Of a DNA stretch of 45,338 nucleotides, positions 8,568 through 14,985 are shown piece after piece (within the stretch, counting starts at the first letter, position 1; each line of letters opens with the position of its first letter). This DNA is from Candidatus Oscillibacter excrementavium (GTDB lineage: Bacteria; Bacillota; Clostridia; Oscillospirales; Oscillospiraceae). Both the position numbers and the translations under genes were made by a program. The notes below the pieces were generated by a model. The model was given only the letters and a program-made list of their open reading frames with translations, ran no database searches and was not told the origin of the DNA. The stretch lies in contig DWYU01000144.1 in assembly GCA_019118505.1 (NCBI GenBank), positions 1 through 45,338 on the forward strand, given 5' to 3'.

Positions 8568-10089
8568 GGACAGACACCTCCTGTCGTTTTCCCATCATCA
8601 GCGCGCCCAGGGCATAGGTATCCGCGCCTCTGGGCAGAACGCCCATGATCTCTCCGTCGTAGATCACCGCGATCCGGTCCGAAATCTGCAGCAGCTCCTC
8701 CAGATCGGCGGAGACTACCAGCACCGCAGCCCCCTGATTCCGGGCGTCCAGCAGCTTGCTCCGAACATACTCCGCCGCGCCCACATCCAGGCCGCGGGTG
8801 GGCTGGTTGGCAATGAGCACCGCTGGATTCCCGTCGATCTCTCGAGCCAGAATCACCTTCTGCTGGTTGCCGCCGGAGAGGGCCCGGGCGGGCTCGTCCC
8901 CATCGATGGCCTTGATCTGATACTCCTGCTGCGCCCGTTTCCAGAAAGCGTCAATGGCCTTGACCTGCATCATCCCATGCTTCACATAGGGCGGCCGGCG
9001 GAAGCTCTTGAGCACCAGATTCCGCTTCAGATTCCAGTCCAGCGCCAAGCCGGTGGTGTGCCGGTCCTCCGGAATGTGGGAGACCTTGCGGTCGATGTAC
9101 GCCCAGGGCGGGAGATTGGTCACATCCTCTCCATTCAGGGTAATGGAGCCGCTGTCCGCCTTCCGCAGGCCGGTCAGCACCTCGCACAGCTCCTTCTGAC
9201 CATTGCCGTCCACGCCGGCCAGACCCACGACCTCCCCCTCCCGGATCTCCAGGGTCACGTCCTTCAGGGCAGGCAGCCCCTTATCATTCTTGGCGCAGAG
9301 CCCCCGGAAGGCGAACTTCACCCCTCCAGGCGCCTTTTCCACCGGCGGGAACTGGAAGAGCACATCGCGGCCCACCATCATGCGGGTCAGCTCGTCCCGG
9401 GTGACACTGCCGTCCATCCGCCGGGAGCCCACCATCTTGCCGTCCCGGAGCACAGTCACCTCATCCACGATCTCCAGGATCTCCTCCAGCTTGTGGGTGA
9501 TGAGGATGATGGACTTGCCGTCGTCCCGCATCTGGCGCAGGGTCTCAAAGAACACCTCTGTCTCCTGGGGGGTCAATACAGCTGTAGGCTCGTCCAGAAT
9601 CAGGATCTCCGCGCCCATATAGATGGCCGTCAGGATCTCCACCCGCTGCTGCTCGCCCACGGACAGCTGCCAGATCTTCGCGCTGGGATCGATCCCCATT
9701 TTGTAGCGGTCCGACAGCTCCGCCAGTTCAGCGGCGGTCTCCTTGGTGTCCAGCAGGATCCCGTGGCGGGACTTCCGCCCCAGCATGACGTTCTCCGTCA
9801 CGGTGAGGGGCCTGGCCAGCATGAAGTGCTGATGCACCATGCCGATCCCCAGATGGATCGCCTTGACCGGAGAGGAGATGTCCTCCTCCCGGCCATTGAT
9901 GGAGATGGTGCCCTCCTCCTGCTGGTAGAGCCCGTAGAGAATATTCATCAGTGTGGTCTTGCCGGCGCCGTTCTCCCCCAGGAGCCCGTGGATAGAGCCC
10001 TTGCGCAGATCAAAGTCCACGCTGTCATTGGCCTTCACGCCGTTGAAGATCTTCGTGATATTCCGCATACTGACTGCTAGGGTTTCCAT
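8560..10089 (-). CDS. Nucleoside ABC transporter ATP-binding protein (double NBD)
   Basis: Cytoplasmic ATPase with two fused nucleotide-binding domains, 509 residues, like NupO/NupA (YufO) and sugar ATPases such as RbsA. Domain 1 has a full Walker A (GENGAGKTT, about residues 38-46), signature LSVGEQQR and Walker B ILILDEPT. Domain 2 has the degenerate Walker A usual for this family (GVDGNGQKE), signature LSGGNQQK and Walker B VLIANQPT, so only one site is expected to hydrolyse ATP well. The ATG at 10089 has GGGAGG 7 nt before it. It is separated from the lipoprotein gene by a strong hairpin, which may lower its expression relative to the binding protein. Confidence 0.94.
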   Translation of the reverse strand: METLAVSMRNITKIFNGVKANDSVDFDLRKGSIHGLLGENGAGKTTLMNILYGLYQQEEGTISINGREEDISSPVKAIHLGIGMVHQHFMLARPLTVTENVMLGRKSRHGILLDTKETAAELAELSDRYKMGIDPSAKIWQLSVGEQQRVEILTAIYMGAEILILDEPTAVLTPQETEVFFETLRQMRDDGKSIILITHKLEEILEIVDEVTVLRDGKMVGSRRMDGSVTRDELTRMMVGRDVLFQFPPVEKAPGGVKFAFRGLCAKNDKGLPALKDVTLEIREGEVVGLAGVDGNGQKELCEVLTGLRKADSGSITLNGEDVTNLPPWAYIDRKVSHIPEDRHTTGLALDWNLKRNLVLKSFRRPPYVKHGMMQVKAIDAFWKRAQQEYQIKAIDGDEPARALSGGNQQKVILAREIDGNPAVLIANQPTRGLDVGAAEYVRSKLLDARNQGAAVLVVSADLEELLQISDRIAVIYDGEIMGVLPRGADTYALGALMMGKRQEVSVHE

Positions 10090-10117
10090 GTATCATCCTC
10101 CCGTCAGATAGCGGCAC

Positions 10118-10145
10118 GGCCGCCCACCCCCTCGGGTAGGCGGCC
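10118..10145 (-). promoter_or_regulatory. Intercistronic GC hairpin between binding protein and ATPase
   Basis: A 12-bp stem (one G-U pair on the RNA) with a 4-nt loop lies in the 77-nt gap after the lipoprotein gene. No U run follows it on the minus strand, so it is a poor intrinsic terminator. Such hairpins commonly act as 3' stabilisers for the upstream message or as partial terminators, giving excess binding protein over the membrane parts. The role is inferred. Confidence 0.6.
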
Positions 10146-10166
10146 ATGCCTGTCAGTCGTCTTCGA

Positions 10167-11216
10167 TCAGACCTCAGGCAGGTCGATCTCGTCGTTATGA
10201 AGCTGTTCGTAAACCGTCTCGATGGTGGCCTTTTCCTCGTCGGTCAGGCGTCCCTTGACGTCGTTGAGCTCCGTCATGGACAGGCCGCTGTTGGCCACAT
10301 TGATCCAATAGGTCTTGGCATCGCCCTCGTTGGTCAGGAACGCGCCGGACTTGATGTCCGCGAAGATGGTCTCCAGCACACTGCCCCACTCGTACTGCAG
10401 GCCGGAGAGGACATTCTCGGGCCCGAGGGTGTACTGATCTTCCACATTGCCCAGGACGTATTGATCCTTCTCCACCGCGGCCTGCACTACGCCCAGACCG
10501 ATGCCGTCACCGGAATGCCAGATCACATCCACGCCGGAGTCATACATACTGACGGCCGCCTCGTAGGCGCCGGTGGTGTCGTTCCAGTCGCCGGTATAGA
10601 CCTCCTGAATGTTGATATCGGGGTTGATGGAGCGGGCACCGGCCTTGAAGCCCTCGTGGCCGCGGGTGATCTCGCTGCCCTCGCCGCCGCCGATGACGCC
10701 GATCTTGCCGGACTCGGTGGCCAGCGCGGCCACGACGCCCATCAGATAGCCGCCGGCCTCCAGCTGCACGTCATAACAGGCAGAGTTGGTCTGGTAGCCC
10801 ACGCCGCAGCCCAGCAGGAAATAGGTGTCGGGATACTGCTGGGCCACCGTGTTCACCGGTTCAGAGAACTGGTAGCCGTGGCCGATCACCACATCATAGC
10901 CGGAGTCGGCATACTCGATGAGGGTGGGCTCGATGTCAGAGACGTCGTAGATCCCCTCTACCACGCGGACCTCCACCTCGTCAGCGTGGGCATCCGCATA
11001 CTCCATCATGCCCTCGTACATGGCCTGGTTGAAGGAGACGTCATCCTTTTTTCCGGGGAGCACCAGGGCGATCCGGGTCTTTTCGGCGGTCTCCGCCCCG
11101 GCGTCGTCTCCGGCGGAACCCTCTTCCGTGTCAGAGGTCCCGCCGCAGCCTGCCAGGCAGCCTGCGGTCAATGCCAGGGTCAGTCCAAGAGCGGTGAGTG
11201 TTTTCAGCTTCATCAT
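10167..11216 (-). CDS. BMP-family nucleoside-binding lipoprotein
   Basis: Extracellular substrate-binding lipoprotein of the basic membrane protein (BMP/PnrA/NupN) family, about 349 residues, which binds nucleosides for ABC uptake. The N-terminus has a hydrophobic signal and two overlapping lipobox cysteines (LTAGC and LAGC) before an acidic Gly/Ser/Glu linker. Family patterns include VVEGIYDVSDIEP and DVIWHSGDGIGLGV. The frame also has a TTG at 11222 and a second ATG at 11213. The ATG at 11216 is chosen because AAAGGA is spaced 8 nt from it. It is the first gene after the operon promoter. The ligand could be purine nucleosides or free bases. Confidence 0.93.
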   Translation of the reverse strand: MMKLKTLTALGLTLALTAGCLAGCGGTSDTEEGSAGDDAGAETAEKTRIALVLPGKKDDVSFNQAMYEGMMEYADAHADEVEVRVVEGIYDVSDIEPTLIEYADSGYDVVIGHGYQFSEPVNTVAQQYPDTYFLLGCGVGYQTNSACYDVQLEAGGYLMGVVAALATESGKIGVIGGGEGSEITRGHEGFKAGARSINPDINIQEVYTGDWNDTTGAYEAAVSMYDSGVDVIWHSGDGIGLGVVQAAVEKDQYVLGNVEDQYTLGPENVLSGLQYEWGSVLETIFADIKSGAFLTNEGDAKTYWINVANSGLSMTELNDVKGRLTDEEKATIETVYEQLHNDEIDLPEV

Positions 11217-11273
11217 CTTCAACTTCCTTTCCTCTTTTTCCCATTGTGTCTGCAGCGGACAGGTGGCTCAAAA

Positions 11274-11299
11274 TAAGTATTACTAACTGGAATTACTTA
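11274..11299 (-). promoter_or_regulatory. Candidate GntR operator over the operon start site
   Basis: Inverted repeat TAAGTA-N14-TACTTA, starting 2 nt downstream of the -10 box of the operon promoter and so covering the expected start of transcription. A repressor bound here would block initiation. The adjacent HutC-type GntR gene is the obvious candidate to bind it, but HutC-type sites usually read closer to GT-N-TA-N-AC, so the match is not decisive. Confidence 0.5.
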
Positions 11300-11301
11300 A
11301 A

Positions 11302-11329
11302 AGAATATCATCTGACGGCGTTTTGTCAA
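11302..11329 (-). promoter_or_regulatory. Sigma-A promoter of the purine operon
   Basis: On the minus strand a perfect TTGACA (-35, 11324-11329) is followed after 16 nt by TATTCT (-10, 11302-11307). Transcription should start near 11295, about 80 nt before the lipoprotein start. The leader does not resemble a purine riboswitch. Confidence 0.75.
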
Positions 11330-11431
11330 GGTTTTCCCTCGAGTTTTGTCCATCCTGTTAAATTTGCGTTTTTTGCTTTAGCACTTTTGTGCACAATATC
11401 TGTACTTCGATTTTATTTTTGGTGATTCTCG

Positions 11432-11470
11432 CAAAAAAACAACGCTGTTCACCATCTGGTGAACAGCGTT
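11432..11470 (-). terminator. Intrinsic terminator of the GntR gene
   Basis: A perfect 13-bp inverted repeat (arm AACGCTGTTCACC, 4-nt loop, 11441-11470) is followed on the minus strand by a run of seven T. It lies 16 nt after the GntR stop codon. It separates the regulator from the purine operon, which therefore needs its own promoter. Confidence 0.92.
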
Positions 11471-11486
11471 GGAATAAGATGCGGCT

Positions 11487-12215
11487 TCAGATTTTCTTGC
11501 GCAGGACTGTGTGCCGCAAGGCCCGGTCCCGGTAGTACTCCATCGAGTGCAGCACCGGGCGGCCCCAGAAGTCATACCCTGTCTCATCCATATGCAGCAG
11601 CGGGGACCCCACCGGCACCTGCAGCTGGCGGGCGGCCTCCGGACTGGCCTCCACCGCCCGGACCTCCGTCAGATCCATATATACCTCAATCCCACAGTAG
11701 GTCTCCAAAAACTCAAACACCGGCCGGTACAGCACCTGGGGATCATAGTCTTCGGTGAGCAGCAGATCTTTGAAAAAGGTGTCCACACAGTAGATGGCCG
11801 GCTCGCCGTCCGCAGTAATCAGACGGGAGATTTCAAAGATCGGTGCCCCCTCCGGCAGCTTCAGGCATGCCGCCTCCTGCGGGGATGCCGTGGTCTCCCG
11901 ATAGGTGCAGTTGTCCTGGGCGGCCTTTTTCCCCGCGGATTCCACCATGGAGAGGAACTCCTCCTCCAGATCCATCCGGGTCTTGACTGCCAGTACATGG
12001 CGGTTGACGATGGTGCCGACCCCCTTTCTCCGGCTGATGAATCCCTCCTGCTCCAATGTGGCCAGCGCGTCCCGCAGCGCCGTGCGGCTGACTCCCAGGC
12101 GGGCAGCGATCTCCACCTCCGGCGGCAGGCGGGTGGCCTCCTGATAAATCCCAGATACCAGTTCCTGGAGCAGCTCCTTACGGATCCTGCTGGCAAGCGA
12201 TGTGTTTTGTTCCAT
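11487..12215 (-). CDS. GntR-family (HutC-type) transcriptional regulator
   Basis: DNA-binding regulator of 242 residues. The N-terminal winged helix-turn-helix (about residues 8-75) contains LPPEVEIAARLGVSRTALRDALATLEQEGFI. The C-terminal half is a UTRA/UbiC-like ligand-binding domain typical of the HutC subfamily. The ATG at 12215 is chosen over the one at 12290 because AGGAG lies 7 nt before it. The gene is in the same direction as the purine operon, directly upstream, with its own promoter and terminator. It is the likely local regulator of purine uptake and breakdown; the effector (a purine or nucleoside) is inferred, not seen. Confidence 0.9.
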   Translation of the reverse strand: MEQNTSLASRIRKELLQELVSGIYQEATRLPPEVEIAARLGVSRTALRDALATLEQEGFISRRKGVGTIVNRHVLAVKTRMDLEEEFLSMVESAGKKAAQDNCTYRETTASPQEAACLKLPEGAPIFEISRLITADGEPAIYCVDTFFKDLLLTEDYDPQVLYRPVFEFLETYCGIEVYMDLTEVRAVEASPEAARQLQVPVGSPLLHMDETGYDFWGRPVLHSMEYYRDRALRHTVLRKKI

Positions 12216-12315
12216 ACGACTCTCCTGTCCAGCGGCACAGTTCCCCCGCCTCAGCGGTGGGCGCATCTCCTTTTGGGTCTTCCAAATCATCTGTGCTGTT
12301 TACGCGTCGCCCTCT

Positions 12316-12344
12316 ATTATACGTTGCCTTTTCTCGTTCGGCAA
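12316..12344 (-). promoter_or_regulatory. Sigma-A promoter of the GntR gene
   Basis: Minus strand TTGCCG (12339-12344), 17-nt spacer, TATAAT (12316-12321). It gives a leader of about 95 nt before the chosen ATG. Confidence 0.75.
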
Positions 12345-12453
12345 GGGAAAAATATCGAAGGAAGGCCGCGCCGGCGGCGGGCCGGCATCAGCCGGGGGCA
12401 CCCTCTCCCCGCCTGCCCGGCCGGAGGTACCTTCCTCTGCCGGCAGATTTCTC

Positions 12454-12482
12454 TTGACATTTACCAAGTGATGCTGTAATAT
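12454..12482 (+). promoter_or_regulatory. Sigma-A promoter of the TetR gene
   Basis: TTGACA (12454-12459), a 17-nt spacer and TAATAT (12477-12482): a near-consensus promoter, with the start of transcription expected near 12489. Confidence 0.85.
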
Positions 12483-12488
12483 AGCAGC

Positions 12489-12498
12489 GTTATATAAC
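12489..12498. promoter_or_regulatory. Candidate TetR auto-operator
   Basis: The 10-bp perfect palindrome GTTATATAAC lies at the expected transcription start of the TetR gene, flanked by further T/A-rich half-site-like sequence. TetR-family genes are commonly self-repressed from such a position. Confidence 0.45.
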
Positions 12499-12517
12499 AT
12501 TGTTATTTGGAGGGCAT

Positions 12518-13135
12518 ATGGGACAGGAATCACGTACCACCCGGGATCAGATCCAGCGGGCCGCTGTCCGGGAGTTTCTGGACAAGGGCTTTCAGGGGGC
12601 CTCTCTGCGGCAGATCGTAAAGAACGCCGGCGTCACCACAGGGGCGTTTTACGGCTATTTCTCCAGCAAGGAGGCGCTGTTCGCCTCCATCGTGGAGCCC
12701 CACGCCGCCGCCCTCATGGGCCGGTTCATGGAGGCCCAGACCACCTTTGCCGAACTGCCGGAGGCGGAACAGCCCCGCCATATGGGGGTGGAGTCCTCCG
12801 CCTGCGTGGACTGGATGGTGGACTACATGTACCAGCATCCGGAGCCCATGAAGCTGCTGATCGGCCGCGCCGAGGGCACCTCCTACGAGCACTTTGTCCA
12901 CCGCATGGTGGAGGTGGAAGTGGAGTATACGGAGCACTACATCCAGGTCCTGCGGAACCTGGGCCGGGAGGTGCCGGTGCTGGATCATCAGCTGTGCCAT
13001 ATCATTGCCAGCGGCATGTTCAATGCCGTGTTCGAGGTGGTAGTCCACGACATGCCCTATGACCAGGCCAAGCAGTATATCCGGCAGCTGCGGGAATTTT
13101 ACATGGCCGGGTGGCAAAAACTGATGGGGGAATGA
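12518..13135 (+). CDS. TetR/AcrR-family transcriptional regulator
   Basis: Repressor of 205 residues with the classic N-terminal TetR helix-turn-helix: ...FQGASLRQIVKNAGVTTGAFYGYFSSKEALF (about residues 25-57). The C-terminal part is a helical ligand/dimer domain not recognised further. The ATG at 12518 follows GGAGG; an in-frame TTG at 12500 lies inside the promoter start region and is rejected. It precedes an ABC transporter pair in the same direction, the usual arrangement for a drug- or ligand-responsive exporter repressor. The inducer is unknown. Confidence 0.92.
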   Translation: MGQESRTTRDQIQRAAVREFLDKGFQGASLRQIVKNAGVTTGAFYGYFSSKEALFASIVEPHAAALMGRFMEAQTTFAELPEAEQPRHMGVESSACVDWMVDYMYQHPEPMKLLIGRAEGTSYEHFVHRMVEVEVEYTEHYIQVLRNLGREVPVLDHQLCHIIASGMFNAVFEVVVHDMPYDQAKQYIRQLREFYMAGWQKLMGE

Positions 13136-13151
13136 CCCTCATCTTTTTTGA

Positions 13152-13179
13152 TCAATAGTTAGTTAAAACTAACTATTGA
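13152..13179. promoter_or_regulatory. 28-bp palindrome upstream of the ABC pair
   Basis: Two perfect 13-bp arms (left arm TCAATAGTTAGTT) around a 2-bp AA centre, in the 71-bp gap between the TetR stop and the ABC start. It is AT-rich in a GC-rich region and is followed by no T run on the plus strand, so it looks like a protein-binding operator rather than a terminator. Its sequence does not match the palindrome in front of the TetR gene. Confidence 0.7.
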
Positions 13180-13206
13180 ATAAAACTCACCTAAGGAGGG
13201 ATTCTC

Positions 13207-14985
13207 TTGAAGAAACGATCTAATCTGACCAGGCTGCTGGCCTATGCCGGCGGCCACCGGACGCTGACGGTGCTGGGCTGCGCGCTGTCCGGCATCGCCG
13301 CCGTGCTGGGGCTCCTCCCCTACGTCTGCGTATGGCTGGTGGCCCGGCAGGTGCTGGCGGTCTTTCCCGCGGTCACAGAGGCGGAGGGCCTGGCCCGCTG
13401 GGGCTGGATGGCGGTGTGGTTCGCCGTGGCCAACATCCTGCTGTACTTCGCCGCCCTGATGTGCACTCACATCGCCGCCTTTCGGACGGCCCGGAACATG
13501 CGCTACGCCGGAGTGGCCCATCTGATGGAGCTGCCCCTGGGCTTCTTCACCGGCAGCCGGTCCGGGGAACTGCGGAAGATCCTCGACGACAACGCCGCCC
13601 TGACGGAGGACCTGCTGGCCCACAAGCTGCCGGACCTGACGGCGGCGGTGGTGACGCCGGTGGCCGCCGTGGTGCTGCTGTTCGTCTTTGACTGGCGGAT
13701 GGGCCTTTTATGCCTGCTCACCATGGTGCTGGCCCTGGGGTGCATGATGGCCATGATGGGCGGCAAGAACGCCGGGTTCTTCCACCGGTATCAGCGGGAG
13801 ATCGAGAAGATGAGCGGCGAGGCGGTGGAGTATGTCCGGGGCATCCCGGTGGTGAAGGTGTTCCAGCAGACGGTATACTCCTTTAAGGCCTTCTATAACG
13901 CCATCCAGTCCTACAGCGACCTGGCCAGCCAGTACGCCATGAGCTGCCGGGCGGGTCAGACCGGGTTCCTCACCTGCATCAACGGGGCCTTCGTCCTGCT
14001 GATCCCGGCGGCGCTGCTGCTCTCCTCCGGCGGGGATGGGCTGGGGGTGCTGGCGGACTTCATCTTCTACGCCCTGTTTGCCCCCGCCTGCGGCGGCATG
14101 ATCAACCGGATCATGTACGCCTCGGAGTCCGTCATGGAGGCGGACGAGGCCGTGATGAAAATGGATGAGATCCTAAGCAACCAGCCCCTTCCCAAGGCAG
14201 CTGCGCCCAAGCGGCCCCGGGGCCATACCATCACCTTCACGGACGTGACCTTCCGGTACCCCGGCGCCGCCCGGCCCGCATTGGACCATGTGTCCTTCAC
14301 CGTGCCGGAGGGGGCCGTGGTGGGCCTGGTGGGGCCCTCCGGCGGCGGCAAATCCACCGCCGCGGCCCTGATCCCCCGGTTCTGGGACGTGGAGAGCGGC
14401 AGCGTGCAGATCGGCGGCGTGGACGTCCGGGACATGGACCGCCGGGCGCTGATGGAGCAGGTGGCCTTCGTGTTCCAGGACACCCGGCTCTTCAAGGTCA
14501 GCGTACTGGAGAACATCCGTATGGCCCGTCCCTCCGCCACTCTGGAGGAGATCCGGGCCGCCGCCCGCGCCGCCCAGTGTGACGACATCCTGGAGAAGCT
14601 GCCCCAGGGCATCGACACGGTGGTGGGGGCCCAGGGGGTCTATCTCTCCGGCGGCGAGGCCCAGCGGATCGCCCTGGCCCGGGCCATTCTGAAGGATGCC
14701 CCCATCGTGGTGCTGGACGAGGCCACCGCCTTCGCGGACCCGGAGAACGAGGCCCTGATCCAGCGGGCCTTTGCCAAGCTCATGGAGGGCAAGACGGTGC
14801 TGATGATCGCCCACCGGCTCTCCACGGTGAAGGACGCGGACAACATCCTGGTGATCGAAAAGGGCGCCGTCCGGGAGCGGGGCACTCATGACCAGCTGGC
14901 GGCCCAGGGCGGTCTCTACGCCAGGATGTGGCGGGATTACCTCCAGGCGGCTGCCTGGAAGGTCGGAAAGGAGGCGGCGGTATGA
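13207..14985 (+). CDS. ABC transporter, fused membrane and ATPase domains (first half)
   Basis: Exporter-fold ABC protein of 592 residues: six membrane segments in about the first 310 residues, then a nucleotide-binding domain with Walker A GPSGGGKST, Q-loop, signature LSGGEAQR and Walker B VVLDEATAFADPENE, and the H-loop IAHRLS. The D-loop reads A-F-A-D instead of the common A-S-L-D; from memory this form is seen in siderophore-linked pairs such as YbtPQ/IrtAB, which is only a hint. The start is TTG at 13207 with AAGGAGG 7-8 nt before it. It overlaps the next gene by 4 nt and should form a heterodimer with it. Confidence 0.92.
   Translation: MKKRSNLTRLLAYAGGHRTLTVLGCALSGIAAVLGLLPYVCVWLVARQVLAVFPAVTEAEGLARWGWMAVWFAVANILLYFAALMCTHIAAFRTARNMRYAGVAHLMELPLGFFTGSRSGELRKILDDNAALTEDLLAHKLPDLTAAVVTPVAAVVLLFVFDWRMGLLCLLTMVLALGCMMAMMGGKNAGFFHRYQREIEKMSGEAVEYVRGIPVVKVFQQTVYSFKAFYNAIQSYSDLASQYAMSCRAGQTGFLTCINGAFVLLIPAALLLSSGGDGLGVLADFIFYALFAPACGGMINRIMYASESVMEADEAVMKMDEILSNQPLPKAAAPKRPRGHTITFTDVTFRYPGAARPALDHVSFTVPEGAVVGLVGPSGGGKSTAAALIPRFWDVESGSVQIGGVDVRDMDRRALMEQVAFVFQDTRLFKVSVLENIRMARPSATLEEIRAAARAAQCDDILEKLPQGIDTVVGAQGVYLSGGEAQRIALARAILKDAPIVVLDEATAFADPENEALIQRAFAKLMEGKTVLMIAHRLSTVKDADNILVIEKGAVRERGTHDQLAAQGGLYARMWRDYLQAAAWKVGKEAAV

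Larger units (their letters stand above)
12216..12517. other. Divergent intergenic region between GntR and TetR genes
   Basis: 302 bases without a gene. It holds the outward promoters of both regulators, and between them a GC-rich stretch (about 12360-12440) with several short GGCCGGC-like inverted repeats in which no function is visible. Confidence 0.7.

Noticed and set aside
11223-11300. Purine (guanine/adenine) riboswitch in the leader of the purine operon
   Set aside because: The expected leader is only about 80 nt and lacks the conserved three-way junction core; no terminator follows.
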